The notes: generated by a model not told the origin, from the sequence alone. Counted from the first letter of the stretch, positions 54,585 to 63,012 are shown. The stretch: DNA of 64,000 nucleotides from Gemmatimonadota bacterium (GCA_016714015.1 JADJNZ010000002.1:124001-188000), one strand, 5' to 3'. Numbers and translations are program-made.

Positions 54585-55334
54585 ATGAGGCGTCACCGCA
54601 TGGCGGTCGCGTTGGTCTGCGGGGCGCTGATCGCCACGGGTGCCGGTGCGCAGGGTGCCGCGTGCGGTGGGGTGGAGCGATGGAACGTGAAGGTCCTGCG
54701 TGATGCCGATGCGGGCGCGGTCGCGACCGACGTCGAACCGACCACCATCAGCGCGCTCGTCGCGCTCCCGCCGCCTCGCGAGTCGAAGCCCGCGAACGGT
54801 CGCCTCGCCCTCGAGCGACGCCGCTTCCGCGTGCGCGCGATCCTCCTCGAACAGCGCCCGCAGGACGCGGATTCCGACCTGCATCTCGTGCTCGCCGACC
54901 CCGCGGACCGCACGCGCGTGCTGATCGCCGAGCTCCCCGACTCGGCCTGCGCGGTCGGCAGCCGCCACGCGTCCGACTTCGCCGAGGCACGCCGCACGGT
55001 GCAGGACCTCGCCGACGGCCTCGAGATCGAGGTCGAGGGCATCGCCTTCTGGGACGACGAGCACGGACAGGTCGGGAACGCGCCGAACGGGATCGAACTG
55101 CACCCGGTGGTGCGCGTGACACCGGTCCTCACCAAGAATGACATCCTGCAGGGCGACGTCGGTGCCGTGCCCGCCGACCCGCAGGACGTGCGCGTCTGGC
55201 TCAACCGGTCGAGCAAGGTCTACCACTGCCCCGGGACCGCCTACTACGGCAACACCCGGAACGGGGAGTACATGCCCGAGTCGGCCGCGCGGAGACTCGG
55301 CGCCCGCCCCGCCGGCGGCCGCGCCTGCCGCTGA
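54585..55334 (+). CDS. Secreted protein with C-terminal HCPGTxYYGxT motif
   Basis: 249 residues with signal peptide (MAVALVCGALIATGAGAQ). A central domain carries patterns VRAILLEQRPQDADSDLHLV and EIEVEGIAFWDDEHGQVGNA. The C-terminal module VWLNRSSKVYHCPGTAYYGN ... GEYMPESAARRLGARPAGGR, with a terminal Cys, recurs in many exported proteins of unknown role. The paired Cys may bind metal or form a disulfide. Start at 54585 or Met 54600. Confidence 0.75.
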   Translation: MRRHRMAVALVCGALIATGAGAQGAACGGVERWNVKVLRDADAGAVATDVEPTTISALVALPPPRESKPANGRLALERRRFRVRAILLEQRPQDADSDLHLVLADPADRTRVLIAELPDSACAVGSRHASDFAEARRTVQDLADGLEIEVEGIAFWDDEHGQVGNAPNGIELHPVVRVTPVLTKNDILQGDVGAVPADPQDVRVWLNRSSKVYHCPGTAYYGNTRNGEYMPESAARRLGARPAGGRACR

Positions 55335-55344
55335 GGGTTTCCCT

Positions 55345-55350
55345 TATATT
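55345..55350 (+). promoter_or_regulatory. -10 element (TATATT), 6 bases before iscS ATG
   Basis: TATATT, GCGGGC, ATG 55357: leaderless spacing for iscS-mnmA. Confidence 0.6.
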
Positions 55351-55356
55351 GCGGGC

Positions 55357-56520
55357 ATGGCGCCCGCTCCCATCTACCTCGATCACGCTGCCACCACCCC
55401 GGTCCGTCCGGAGGTGCTGGAAGCCATGACCCCGTACTTCTCGGGCCGGTTCGGCAATGCGTCCTCCACGCATCGCTGGGGCCGCGAGGCGCGCGCTGCG
55501 CTCGACGAGGCGCGGGAGCGGGTGGCACGCTGCCTGAACGCGGCGCCGGACGAGGTCTGCTTCACCTCGGGCGGCACCGAAGGCGACAACCTCGCCGTCC
55601 TCGGCGGGTGGCGCGTGCTCAAGACGCAGGGCAAGCGCGCCGTGGTCTCCACGCCCATCGAGCACAAGGCCGTGCTGCAGGCGGTGCATCAGGCGCAGAA
55701 GGAAGGCGCCGAGGAACGACTGCTCCGCATCGCCGGCGACGGCGCCGTGGACCTCGACGATGCGCGCGCGCAGATCAGCGGACCGCTCGCGCTCACGTCG
55801 GTGATGTGGATCAACAACGAGACCGGCGTCATCCAGCCGATCGAGGAACTGGCGCAGCTCACCAAGGCGGCCGGCGGGATCTTCCACTCGGACGCCGTGC
55901 AGGCGTTCGGCAAGGTCGCCATCGACGCGAAGGCGATCCCGTTCGACTTCATCTCGGTGAGCGGCCACAAGTTCGGGGCGCCCAAGGGGATCGGCGCGTT
56001 CTACATCCGCCGCGGCACCCCGCTCGAGCCGCTCTTCTTCGGTGGCACGCAGGATCGCGGCCGCCGCCCCGGGACGGAGAACGTCGCGTACGCGGTCGGC
56101 CTCGCGCGCGCGATGGAACTCGCCAGCGACGAGCGCGAGGCGCACTGGCGGACCCTCGAGCCGCTGCGCGACCGGCTCGAGGCCGCGCTGCTCGCGCGCG
56201 TCCCCGATGCGTTGATCCACGGCACGGGGGCCAAGCGCGCCCCGCACATCTGCAACGTCTCCGTCCCCGGCACCGACTCCGAGTCGCTCCTGATGGCGCT
56301 CGACCTCCAGGGCGTCGCCGCCTCGGCCGGCTCGGCCTGCCAGAGCGGGAGCATCACGCCGTCGCACGTGCTCTCCGCCATGGGCGTGCGCGCCGACCTC
56401 GCGAGCGCCGCCATCCGTCTCTCGCTCGGCGCGCTCACGACGCCCGAGCAGATCGACCGCGTCGCCGAGCTCTTCCCCGCCCTGATCCTCAAGGCGCGCG
56501 GCCTCAGCGGAGTCGCGTGA
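55357..56520 (+). CDS. iscS: Cysteine desulfurase (IscS/NifS type)
   Basis: 387-residue PLP enzyme that takes sulfur from cysteine as a persulfide. It has LDHAATTPVRPEVLEAM, TSGGTEGDNLAVLG, the PLP Lys205 in SVSGHKFGAPKG, and catalytic Cys328 in SAGSACQSGS. The short Cys loop is the NifS/group I type. It overlaps mnmA by GTGA, which indicates that its sulfur goes mainly to tRNA 2-thiouridine. Confidence 0.93.
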   Translation: MAPAPIYLDHAATTPVRPEVLEAMTPYFSGRFGNASSTHRWGREARAALDEARERVARCLNAAPDEVCFTSGGTEGDNLAVLGGWRVLKTQGKRAVVSTPIEHKAVLQAVHQAQKEGAEERLLRIAGDGAVDLDDARAQISGPLALTSVMWINNETGVIQPIEELAQLTKAAGGIFHSDAVQAFGKVAIDAKAIPFDFISVSGHKFGAPKGIGAFYIRRGTPLEPLFFGGTQDRGRRPGTENVAYAVGLARAMELASDEREAHWRTLEPLRDRLEAALLARVPDALIHGTGAKRAPHICNVSVPGTDSESLLMALDLQGVAASAGSACQSGSITPSHVLSAMGVRADLASAAIRLSLGALTTPEQIDRVAELFPALILKARGLSGVA

Positions 56521-57611
56521 CGCGCGAGCGGGTGCTGGTCGCGATGTCGGGCGGCGTCGACTCCTCGGTCGCCGCCGCCCTCCTCGTTCGCGAGGGCTAC
56601 GACGTCGTCGGCATCACGATGAAGCTGTTCCACGATGGCGGCGAGGTCCCCGACAAGCCCTGTTGCTCGCTCGACAGCGTGAACGACGCGCGGCGCGTGG
56701 CCGAGCACCTCGGGATCCCGCACTACGTGCTCAACCTCCAGGACCGCTTCGGCCGCGACGTGGTCGCCGACTTCGTCGCCGAGTACGCGGCGGGCCGGAC
56801 GCCGATCCCCTGCGTGCGCTGCAACACCTTCACGAAGTTCCGCGACCTCCTCGAGAAGGCCGACGCGATCGACGCGCGGTGGATCGCGACGGGTCACTAC
56901 GCCCGCATCCATGACGGGCGCCTGCAGCGCGGCCTCGACGACGCGAAGGACCAGACCTACTTCCTCTGGGGCATCGAGCGCGCGGTGCTGGCGCGGATGA
57001 AGCTCCCGGTGGGCCACATGACCAAGGACGAGACGCGGCAGGCCGCGCGCGACCTCGGGCTCCTCACCGCCGAGAAGCCGGAGAGCCAGGAGATCTGCTT
57101 CGTCCCCGACGGCGACTACGTGAAGGTGCTCGAGCGCGAACTCCCCGCCGACGCCCCCGCGCTCGCGGCCGGCCCGATCGTCACGCTCGACGGCACCGTG
57201 GTGGGCACGCATGACGGGTTCGCGCGCTACACCGTGGGGCAGCGCCGCGGACTGCCCGGCGGATCCGCCGAGCCGATGTTCGTGGTCGCGCTGCGACCGG
57301 AGGATCGCGCCGTGGTGATCGGTCCGCGCGAGGCGTTGCTCGGTCGCGGCCTCGTCGCGCGCGAGGTGAACTGGCTGGTGTCCACGCCCCCCGCGCCCGG
57401 CGACGCGATCGCGGTGCGGATCCGTCACCGCGCGCCGACCGTCCCCGGCCATGTGGTGCACCGTGACGGCGAGGCGATCGAAGTCGCGCTCGATGCGCCG
57501 GTGCATGCGATCTCCCCCGGGCAGTCGGTCGTGTTCTACTCGGGCGATGTCGTGCTCGGCGGCGGGGTGATCGCCGCGAGTCGGCGCGTGCTGCCGGTGC
57601 GCGCGGCGTAG
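56517..57611 (+). CDS. mnmA: tRNA 2-thiouridylase MnmA
   Basis: 364 residues. Makes 2-thiouridine at the wobble base of tRNAs for Lys, Glu and Gln. PP-loop MSGGVDSSVAAALL, catalytic Cys102 in CVRCNTFTKF, the persulfide partner Cys194 in ESQEICFVPDGDY, TGHYAR, DQTYFLWG and C-terminal QSVVFYSGDVVLGGG. GTG 56517 start nested in the iscS stop. A plain two-gene sulfur-relay operon. Confidence 0.94.
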   Translation: MTRERVLVAMSGGVDSSVAAALLVREGYDVVGITMKLFHDGGEVPDKPCCSLDSVNDARRVAEHLGIPHYVLNLQDRFGRDVVADFVAEYAAGRTPIPCVRCNTFTKFRDLLEKADAIDARWIATGHYARIHDGRLQRGLDDAKDQTYFLWGIERAVLARMKLPVGHMTKDETRQAARDLGLLTAEKPESQEICFVPDGDYVKVLERELPADAPALAAGPIVTLDGTVVGTHDGFARYTVGQRRGLPGGSAEPMFVVALRPEDRAVVIGPREALLGRGLVAREVNWLVSTPPAPGDAIAVRIRHRAPTVPGHVVHRDGEAIEVALDAPVHAISPGQSVVFYSGDVVLGGGVIAASRRVLPVRAA

Positions 57612-57739
57612 CAGACGCCCGCTCGAGGCGCTCCGGAGCATCGGATGGGCGCCATGCATAGGAGTGACCCGATGTTTTGGCGGACTCCTGGCGCCGTCGA
57701 GTGACGGGAACCGCGGCGCAGGTCGCGGGGCGCAACTCG
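57612..57739. other. Gene-free flank of the 21-bp repeat array
   Basis: Nothing coding is seen. One outlying repeat copy, CATAGGAGTGACCCGAT, lies at 57657-57673, one base out of phase with the array that follows. Confidence 0.5.
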
Positions 57740-58243
57740 AAACGGAACTTTCCGAAGCGTTTCGGACGCTGAGGTCGCTCACATAGGAGTTCTCCGAACT
57801 GTCATCTCTGTTTTTGGGGCTCGTCATCGGCTGCAATCGGCCGTGATGTCGATTTCGACACATTACATCGGAACACTCCGAAGCGTACGGCAGCCGACAG
57901 AGCGTGCATGAGCCGTTCTTCTCCGCGAACGGCGGAGTCAATCGGATTACATAGGGCTAATCCGAAGTGAATGAGGTCTGATCCGAAGTGAATGAGGTCT
58001 CATTCGAGGTGAATGAGGAATACGATCTGCTTGGCGCACGTCGAATCGACGTTCATCGACGCTGAACCCTGGAGGAACCGAGATCGAAGCGATTCGCATC
58101 GGTGTCATCCTATGTATTCGCCTCGGAGTTCCCCGTCGCGCTCCGCCGATCGGTGGGGCAGCGATGCGGGGATCGCAATGCGTCGGATACATCCGAAGTT
58201 TTTTTCGATTCGGAAACAGGTTGCGTCGGCTTGCTCCTATGTG
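57740..58243. repeat. Degenerate 21-bp-period repeat array
   Basis: Aligned in 21-base steps from 57740, many units fit CAT(A/C)GG-N5-TCCGAAG. The best are 57740, 57782, 57866, 57950, 57971, 57992, 58097 and 58181, all exact multiples of 21 apart. Units 57950, 57971 and 57992 are near-identical direct repeats. On the minus strand the units read as heptapeptides such as SLRISPM, SLRIRPH, TLRSVPM and TVRRTPM, but stops interrupt them. The stretch is visibly less GC-rich than its surroundings. It may be a decayed repeat-peptide gene, a VNTR or a protein-binding array. Confidence 0.7.
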
Positions 58244-58381
58244 TCCGGTGCTGAAGATCACCGTCCCGGCGGGCGAATGCGGCGTCACGGGTGTGAATGG
58301 CGCGTTCCTTCGGAGCAAACCGATCTATTCGATCGTGCGGACGCCGACGCCGCCGCGGGGATTGGGCGACGCACCCTGGGA

Positions 58382-58768
58382 TTGACGAATGCTTCGGACA
58401 AGTCCAATGTCTCCGCGCGCGCGTTGGAGCTCACCCGACCATTTCCGGAGCCGATCGTGCAACTCATCCCAGGATTGAAGGCGTTGGCGAGCCCTACCCG
58501 ACTCAAGGTGCTCGAGCTGCTCAGGGACCCCGCCGCCTTCGACGGACCGCGCGATGCGGCAGGCCAACCGCTCGGTGTCACCGCCAAGGCGCTCCTCAAG
58601 CATTTCCGGATCGCCCAGCCGTCGTTCAACGAGCAGATGGACGTGCTCATCGGCATCGGGCTCGTCGAGGCGACGAAGGTCGGGCGCTGGACGGTGTACA
58701 AGCGCGACGAGGAGCGGATCCGCCAACTGAAGCAGACGATCATCGATCAGCTGTTGCCGCCGGGCTGA
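58382..58768 (+). CDS. ArsR-like winged-helix transcriptional regulator
   Basis: About 128 residues from TTG 58382 (GTG 58457 is an alternative, 103 residues). Winged-helix core: IPGLKALASPTRLKVLELLR, then TAKALLKHFRIAQPSFNEQM (recognition helix) and GLVEATKVGRWTVYKRDEER (wing). No metal-binding cysteines, so not a classic metal sensor. The 21-bp repeat array directly upstream could include its operators. Start uncertain. Confidence 0.7.
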   Translation: MTNASDKSNVSARALELTRPFPEPIVQLIPGLKALASPTRLKVLELLRDPAAFDGPRDAAGQPLGVTAKALLKHFRIAQPSFNEQMDVLIGIGLVEATKVGRWTVYKRDEERIRQLKQTIIDQLLPPG

Positions 58769-58836
58769 GCTCGAGGCATCGCGCGGAGCCCAGCGGTGCA
58801 CTTCACGCTTGGCCTCAGATGGCGCCCGTCGTTCCG

Positions 58837-59235
58837 CTACGGTGCCGGGAATGCGACGAGAGATTCTCGGATCCACGTCGTGAACTCGTCCAGACTCATT
58901 GTCCCCGCCGCAACGCCGAGGATGACTCGTTCGGCGTCATCAATCCCGGCCGACAACTCGAAGCCGTTCAGCACCAGAGAGACTTCAACCGCCGCGTGGC
59001 CGATGCGCTTGTTGCCATCGACGAACGGGTGATTGAGGATGAGTGAGAAGCCAAGGGCGGACGCCTTCTCGGCGAGCGAGGGATAGAGATCCTCGTCGGC
59101 GAACGTCGCACGTGGCTGCGCGAGCGCGGACTCCAGCGCGCCGAGATCGCGAATGGCCGACGCACCCCCGCCGGCGACCAACACGCGGCTGTAGAGGTCG
59201 AGGACTTCAGCGAGCGAAAGGAACCGGGTCGCCAC
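58837..59235 (-). CDS. doc: Doc/Fic-type toxin of a toxin-antitoxin pair
   Basis: 132 residues. Fic motif HPFVDGNKRIGHA (69-81) as in Doc, which phosphorylates elongation factor Tu. N-terminal FLSLAEVLDLYSRVLVAGGG and DLGALESALAQPRATF are typical of death-on-curing proteins. It follows the antitoxin gene by 15 bases. It is the leftmost gene of the accessory cluster beside attC1; no attC is seen on its left, so it may be a terminal cassette or a separate island gene. Confidence 0.9.
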   Translation of the reverse strand: MATRFLSLAEVLDLYSRVLVAGGGASAIRDLGALESALAQPRATFADEDLYPSLAEKASALGFSLILNHPFVDGNKRIGHAAVEVSLVLNGFELSAGIDDAERVILGVAAGTMSLDEFTTWIRESLVAFPAP

Positions 59236-59250
59236 GCGGACGGGCGCCCG

Positions 59251-59445
59251 CTACTCGAGCTTGCGGTAGAGTTCGGCGTTCTTCTCGACAACATGGCGGG
59301 CCGCAGTCTCATAGGCGGCCTCGCGACGGTCGAGCAGGTCACGCAACGCGGCAGCCGCCAGCGCGTCCACGGGCACGTTCAGCCGCTGGGCGATGGCGCT
59401 GAGCTGGCCCTGCTGGGCCTCGGTGAGCTCGAAGGAGAGACGCAT
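59251..59445 (-). CDS. Antitoxin partner of Doc-like toxin
   Basis: 64 residues. MRLSFELTEAQQGQLSAIAQ start and C-terminal AARHVVEKNAELYRKLE match small antitoxins found directly before Doc-type toxins. It should bind DNA with its N-terminal half and block the toxin with the C-terminal helix. First gene of the pair; promoter expected in 59446-59496. Confidence 0.82.
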   Translation of the reverse strand: MRLSFELTEAQQGQLSAIAQRLNVPVDALAAAALRDLLDRREAAYETAARHVVEKNAELYRKLE

Positions 59446-59496
59446 ATCAGGACTCTAGGGGGCGAGCGGTGGTAGAGCCATCCCGGGCTCGCGTCC

Positions 59497-59587
59497 ACAT
59501 AACGGCAACTTCTGCTGCGAGCGGTCACATCATCGCGGGCGCAGCGAGCGTCCGCAAGCCGCTCGTCAGCAGCAAGCACCGTTAGGC
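59497..59587 (-). other. attC recombination site 1
   Basis: Ends ACATAAC (59497-59503) and GTTAGGC (59581-59587); between them long inverted arms (CTTCTGCTGCGAGCGG against CCGCTCGTCAGCAGCAAG). The right arm has extra unpaired bases, which places L'' on the right and orients the site on the minus strand, like the genes. It follows the 3' end of the GGT cassette. Confidence 0.78.
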
Positions 59588-59782
59588 CGCGACATGCGCT
59601 GGAATGGCACCGCACGCGACATTCGGGTGACGGCGTCCGCGCATCGCGGACATGTGCTCGGTGCTCCTGTACCTCGACTATCTCGGATCGGGCGCACGGT
59701 TGAGGCCAGCACGTCAGGGAGCCCGCCACACCACTGATTCCTCGGGTGACTCCCGTCACCGGTGTCGCGACCGGCTTGTCCT

Positions 59783-61474
59783 TCAGGGAATGCGAGGCGA
59801 TGCAGGCGGAGGCGCACCGCGCCCTCCGGCTCGCGGCCGTTCCGGACTGCTCGCCATCCCCTCTCCATCCGGATCGGCGGCGCCTTCCCACTCACCAGTC
59901 GCCTTGTGGAAGCGAATCGCGTGCACGCGACCGAACTGTCCGGGCTGCGGCTGAGGACGCGTGCGGATTCCCATGCTGTCGATCGCCGCGGCCTGTGCCC
60001 GCGTCCAACCGGGGCCGGGTTCGGTCTCAATGGACAACCCGGCAAAGACTGAGGTCGAATCGAGTTCCGGGTGTACGCGGGGCGCGGCCAAGGCCAGTGG
60101 AAGGGGAAGGTTGTCGTCCACCACCCTGCTGACCGCCTGCACCACGGCGGAGATGATCCTGATGCCGCCGGCGGCCCCGAGGACCAGGACTGGCGCGCCA
60201 TCCTTCGTGACGATCAGCGGCGCGATTCCCGACCGGGCCCGCACGCCTGGCCCCTGTCCGCCCCCGAGGTAGCCTCCCATGGTGGCCGCGTAGAGGAACC
60301 CGAGTCCCGGCGTGGCGACCGCCGAGCCGAACGTTGGTCCCAGCGTCTGCGTGAGGGACACGACCATGCCACTGGAATCGGCGACCGACAGGTGTGTGGT
60401 ATGCCCCTCCGTGTCGGGGATGCCACCATTCGCGCCGACCGCCACCAGCCGCACCTTCGCGGCCTGCGTTATGGCCCACGCCTTGGATGTCGCGCGGCTC
60501 GCGGTACTGTCCGCGCCGAGCCGGACCAGGTCCGGGATCGCCAGTCCGATGGCCTGCCCGACAATGGCGGCCCACTGGGTCTCCGAATACCGGGCCCGAT
60601 CGAACCGTTCCATGATCTGCAGCGCCTGGATCACGATGGAGCCTGACGCGGGGACGTCGAGCCCGACGAGGTCGAAGCCGCGATAGGTGCCCCGGACGAC
60701 GCGCGAGTCCTCGGCGCGATAGTCGGCGAGAGACTGCAGCGTCACATAGCCGGCGTTGGCGGCCATGTCGGCGGCGATGGTCCGGGCAATGTCACCGCGG
60801 TAGAAGGCGTCATGGCCGCCGGAGGCGATCGTGCGCAGGGTCCTGGCCAGGTCGGGCTGGCGGAGCAAGTCCCCGGCCCTCGGAGGAGTGCCGTCCGGTT
60901 TCAGGTAGGCGGCGCGCGCACCGGCGGACACGGCGAATGCGGCAACCGATCCGGCGTGCATGCGTGACTGGATGGGGAGCAGCCGGAATCCGTTCTCCGC
61001 GTAGTCGATCGCCGACGCCATGACCTCTTCGAGTGTGAGCGAGCCGTGCTCCTTGTGGAGTCTGATCAGTCCCGCCACGGCTCCCGGAACCCCGACCGTC
61101 GCGTATCCCGATGACGCGCGCGGTGCCGTCAGCGTGTCGTAGCCCTGTGGCACCTGAGTGGTCCCATCGATACCGAAGACCTTGCCATCGGCATGCCGCA
61201 CGAGGATCTGGTTGCGACCACCGATGCCGTTCATCGCCGGTTCGACCACGGCAATCGCAAAGGCCGCGGCGACGGCAGCGTCCGCCGCGTTGCCGCCACG
61301 CTCGAGGATCCTCTGCCCCGCCAAGGTGGCCAGCGGGTGGGCGGAGACGATCATGCCGCTACTGGATCGAGCGACCTGCTCCCTCCCCTGTCCCAGCGCC
61401 GTGACGGGCGTGCCGTTGGCACACGCGATGCCAAGGACGATGAGGGCACCGACACGGCTCGAGCGGAACGTCAT
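59783..61474 (-). CDS. ggt: Secreted gamma-glutamyltransferase
   Basis: 563 residues, signal peptide near residues 1-30 (VGALIVLGIACANG). Precursor that self-cleaves at the Thr of GHTTHLSVAD into two subunits and transfers gamma-glutamyl groups, for example from glutathione. Other family marks: SGMIVSAHPLATLAGQRILE, GGNAADAAVAAAFA, NGIGG, and C-terminal GAAGGIRIISAVVQAV. Start ATG 61474; a longer reading frame upstream is out of family. It lies between attC1 and attC2 and is large for a cassette gene. Confidence 0.9.
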   Translation of the reverse strand: MTFRSSRVGALIVLGIACANGTPVTALGQGREQVARSSSGMIVSAHPLATLAGQRILERGGNAADAAVAAAFAIAVVEPAMNGIGGRNQILVRHADGKVFGIDGTTQVPQGYDTLTAPRASSGYATVGVPGAVAGLIRLHKEHGSLTLEEVMASAIDYAENGFRLLPIQSRMHAGSVAAFAVSAGARAAYLKPDGTPPRAGDLLRQPDLARTLRTIASGGHDAFYRGDIARTIAADMAANAGYVTLQSLADYRAEDSRVVRGTYRGFDLVGLDVPASGSIVIQALQIMERFDRARYSETQWAAIVGQAIGLAIPDLVRLGADSTASRATSKAWAITQAAKVRLVAVGANGGIPDTEGHTTHLSVADSSGMVVSLTQTLGPTFGSAVATPGLGFLYAATMGGYLGGGQGPGVRARSGIAPLIVTKDGAPVLVLGAAGGIRIISAVVQAVSRVVDDNLPLPLALAAPRVHPELDSTSVFAGLSIETEPGPGWTRAQAAAIDSMGIRTRPQPQPGQFGRVHAIRFHKATGEWEGAADPDGEGMASSPERPRAGGRGAPPPASPRIP

Positions 61475-61628
61475 TGGGTGCCTCGGCTCCAGAATGGACG
61501 GCAGACATCGGGTGGCAGTCAATGGTACGCGTCGACCGCCACGCCGTGCAAGGAACTCCAGTTGCTGTTCCCCCAAGCGTTCGCGATCTCGGCCGAGTCT
61601 CGAACCCCATCGCGATGCGTGGGGCGCC

Positions 61629-61764
61629 GCATGACGTGTGCTTCTGCTACGAGCGCTCCCATAAAATGCGGTTGGGAGACCGCGGCAGTCCTTCACCTAA
61701 AGTGAAGCCGTGGCCCCCCAACCGCTACCGCACCTGCGCTCGTCGGCAGCAAGCTGCGTTATGC
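61629..61764 (-). other. attC recombination site 2 (altered core)
   Basis: Ends GCATGAC (61629-61635) and GTTATGC (61758-61764). Arms TGCTTCTGCT..ACGAGCGC and GCGCTCGTCGGCAGCAAGC. On the minus strand its R' core reads GTC rather than GTT, so integrase cutting here may be reduced or lost. The site is longer (136 bp) than the others. Confidence 0.72.
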
Positions 61765-62073
61765 GACTTGCAGGGGATGAATGTGCGCGATCTCGCGCTT
61801 GAGCCCGCGGGCCGCGTCCCAGAGGTCGACGTTACGCTGGAGATTGAGCCAGAACTCCGGTGACGTGCCGAAGAGCTTGCCAAGCCGCAGCGCCATCTCG
61901 GGGCTGACCGCGCGCCGCTCGCGGAGCAGCTCGTTGACGGACTGCCGCGAAACGCCGAGGGCCTCGGCGAGCGCCGTGACCGAAAGCTCGTACTCCGGGA
62001 GGAAGTCCTCGCGGAGGATCTCGCCGGGATGAATCGGGCGCCGCTCGAGCGGCTTGGTGTTGGGAATGCTCAT
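61759..62073 (-). CDS. higA: HigA-type antitoxin
   Basis: 104 residues with an XRE helix-turn-helix (LSVTALAEALGVSRQSVNEL) and the HigA/VapI marks IHPGEILREDFLPEYELS and LGKLFGTSPEFWLNLQ. It represses its operon and neutralises HigB. Its stop codon TAA lies inside the attC2 core (GTTATGC read on the minus strand). The start is 12 bases after the toxin stop. Confidence 0.93.
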   Translation of the reverse strand: MSIPNTKPLERRPIHPGEILREDFLPEYELSVTALAEALGVSRQSVNELLRERRAVSPEMALRLGKLFGTSPEFWLNLQRNVDLWDAARGLKREIAHIHPLQVA

Positions 62074-62085
62074 GAGAAGCTCCAG

Positions 62086-62367
62086 CTAGTGGTAATCGCA
62101 CAACTCAACGTCGAACGCGTCGCCGTCATTGAAGCGGAAGCAGATGCGCCATTGGTCGTTCACGGAAATGGCGTGCTGTCCAGCTCGGTCGCCTTTGAGC
62201 GCGTGCAAGCGATTGCCGGGCGGCACCTTGAGATCGGCGACCTGGGTGGCGGCGTCCACGGCTTCGACCTTGCGCAAGGCGCGGCGGGCGACGTCGGCGG
62301 GGACGCGCTTCGCCTTCCCCGTGCGGAACAGCTCCTCGGTCTGCCGGTCAGCGAAGGTCTTGATCAC
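62086..62367 (-). CDS. higB: HigB-type toxin
   Basis: About 93 residues from GTG 62367 (VIKTFADRQTEELFRTGKAK). RelE-fold ribosome-dependent mRNA nuclease family, recognised by VPPGNRLHALKGDRAGQHAI, NDQWRICFRF and the ending VELCDYH. An ATG at 62394 would add 9 residues (MSRYALHSS). The toxin gene precedes the antitoxin gene, the normal higBA order. Confidence 0.92.
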   Translation of the reverse strand: MIKTFADRQTEELFRTGKAKRVPADVARRALRKVEAVDAATQVADLKVPPGNRLHALKGDRAGQHAISVNDQWRICFRFNDGDAFDVELCDYH

Positions 62368-62415
62368 GCTGGAATGTAACGCGTAACGTGACACGCGTCA
62401 ATGCCGGCGGTGTTC

Positions 62416-62510
62416 GCATAACGTCAAGTCGTGCTGCGGGCACTCCATAAAAGGCGGCGGCGGAGCCGCCGCTTCCCTAGTGTGACCGTCAGCACCAACT
62501 GCCGTTATGC
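62416..62510 (-). other. attC recombination site 3
   Basis: Perfectly complementary ends GCATAAC (62416-62422) and GTTATGC (62504-62510), arms around AGTCGTGCTGCGGGC and GACCGTCAGCACCAACT, and a central hairpin GGCGGCGGCGGAGCCGCCGC. Right arm holds the extra bases: minus orientation. Follows the brnTA cassette. Confidence 0.82.
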
Positions 62511-62744
62511 GCTGCGGGGGCGGGACCTGCGGCGCGGCAGGCTCGGCGACTCGCGAAGCAACTTGCGCAGCGCCGTGTTCACCGCACGCGCTGTTGGAAA
62601 GGCTTCGGCCACGTCGGGTTCGAGCACGACGATGTTCGAGCCCTGCGCATACCGTTTCGCGTACTTCCCACGCACACCGCCGCTGAAGTCGTATTCCGCG
62701 CGCATAGTGCTGACCTCCCGTACTCGGCTAGGTGTCTTCTTCAT
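62505..62744 (-). CDS. brnA: BrnA-like antitoxin
   Basis: 79 residues. The core YAQGSNIVVLEPDVAEAFPT then ARAVNTALRKLL fits antitoxins paired with BrnT. Overlaps the toxin gene by 17 bases. Its TAA stop lies inside the attC3 core, and the basic C-terminus (LPRRRSRPRSA) is close to the site. Confidence 0.82.
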   Translation of the reverse strand: MKKTPSRVREVSTMRAEYDFSGGVRGKYAKRYAQGSNIVVLEPDVAEAFPTARAVNTALRKLLRESPSLPRRRSRPRSA

Positions 62745-63012
62745 AGGTGCGCCGCTCGCGGCGGCTGGCTAGGCGAGCGCTGATGAGCCGGATGTCCGAC
62801 TCACTACGCTCGGCATGAATCACGACAACAAGGCGTTGCTGGGTGGAACACCCAATCAGCAGAAACCTGGTCTCGTCGGTGGAGTGCTCCGGGTCAGGTA
62901 TGGTGATCGAGAGGGGATCCGCGAACGCGGTGCTGGCCTCCACGAACGATACGCCGTGCTTCTTGACGTTCGCGGAGGCCTTCCGCGGATCCCAACTGAA
63001 TCGCATTCCCAT
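62728..63012 (-). CDS. brnT: BrnT-type toxin
   Basis: 94 residues. BrnT marks: FSWDPRKASANVKKHGVSFV, EASTAFADPLSITIPDPEHS, RFLLIGCSTQQRLVVVIHAE, and RLISARLASRRERRTYEE. RelE-like ribonuclease that stops translation. Start at Met1 or Met3. Upstream member of the pair, as usual for brnTA. Confidence 0.93.
   Translation of the reverse strand: MGMRFSWDPRKASANVKKHGVSFVEASTAFADPLSITIPDPEHSTDETRFLLIGCSTQQRLVVVIHAERSESDIRLISARLASRRERRTYEEDT

Noticed and set aside
57950..58012. Direct repeats as a CRISPR array
   Set aside because: Units are contiguous 21-mers with no spacers, and no cas genes are near.
57947..58318. Minus-strand 123-residue reading frame over the 21-bp array
   Set aside because: Its only regularity is the repeat itself (SLRIRPH type), it has no ribosome-binding site or family, and neighbouring repeat units are broken by stops. 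Treated as a decayed or chance frame.
58740..58836. A fifth attC site left of the Doc toxin
   Set aside because: No GTTRRRY/RYYYAAC pair or inverted arms could be found there.
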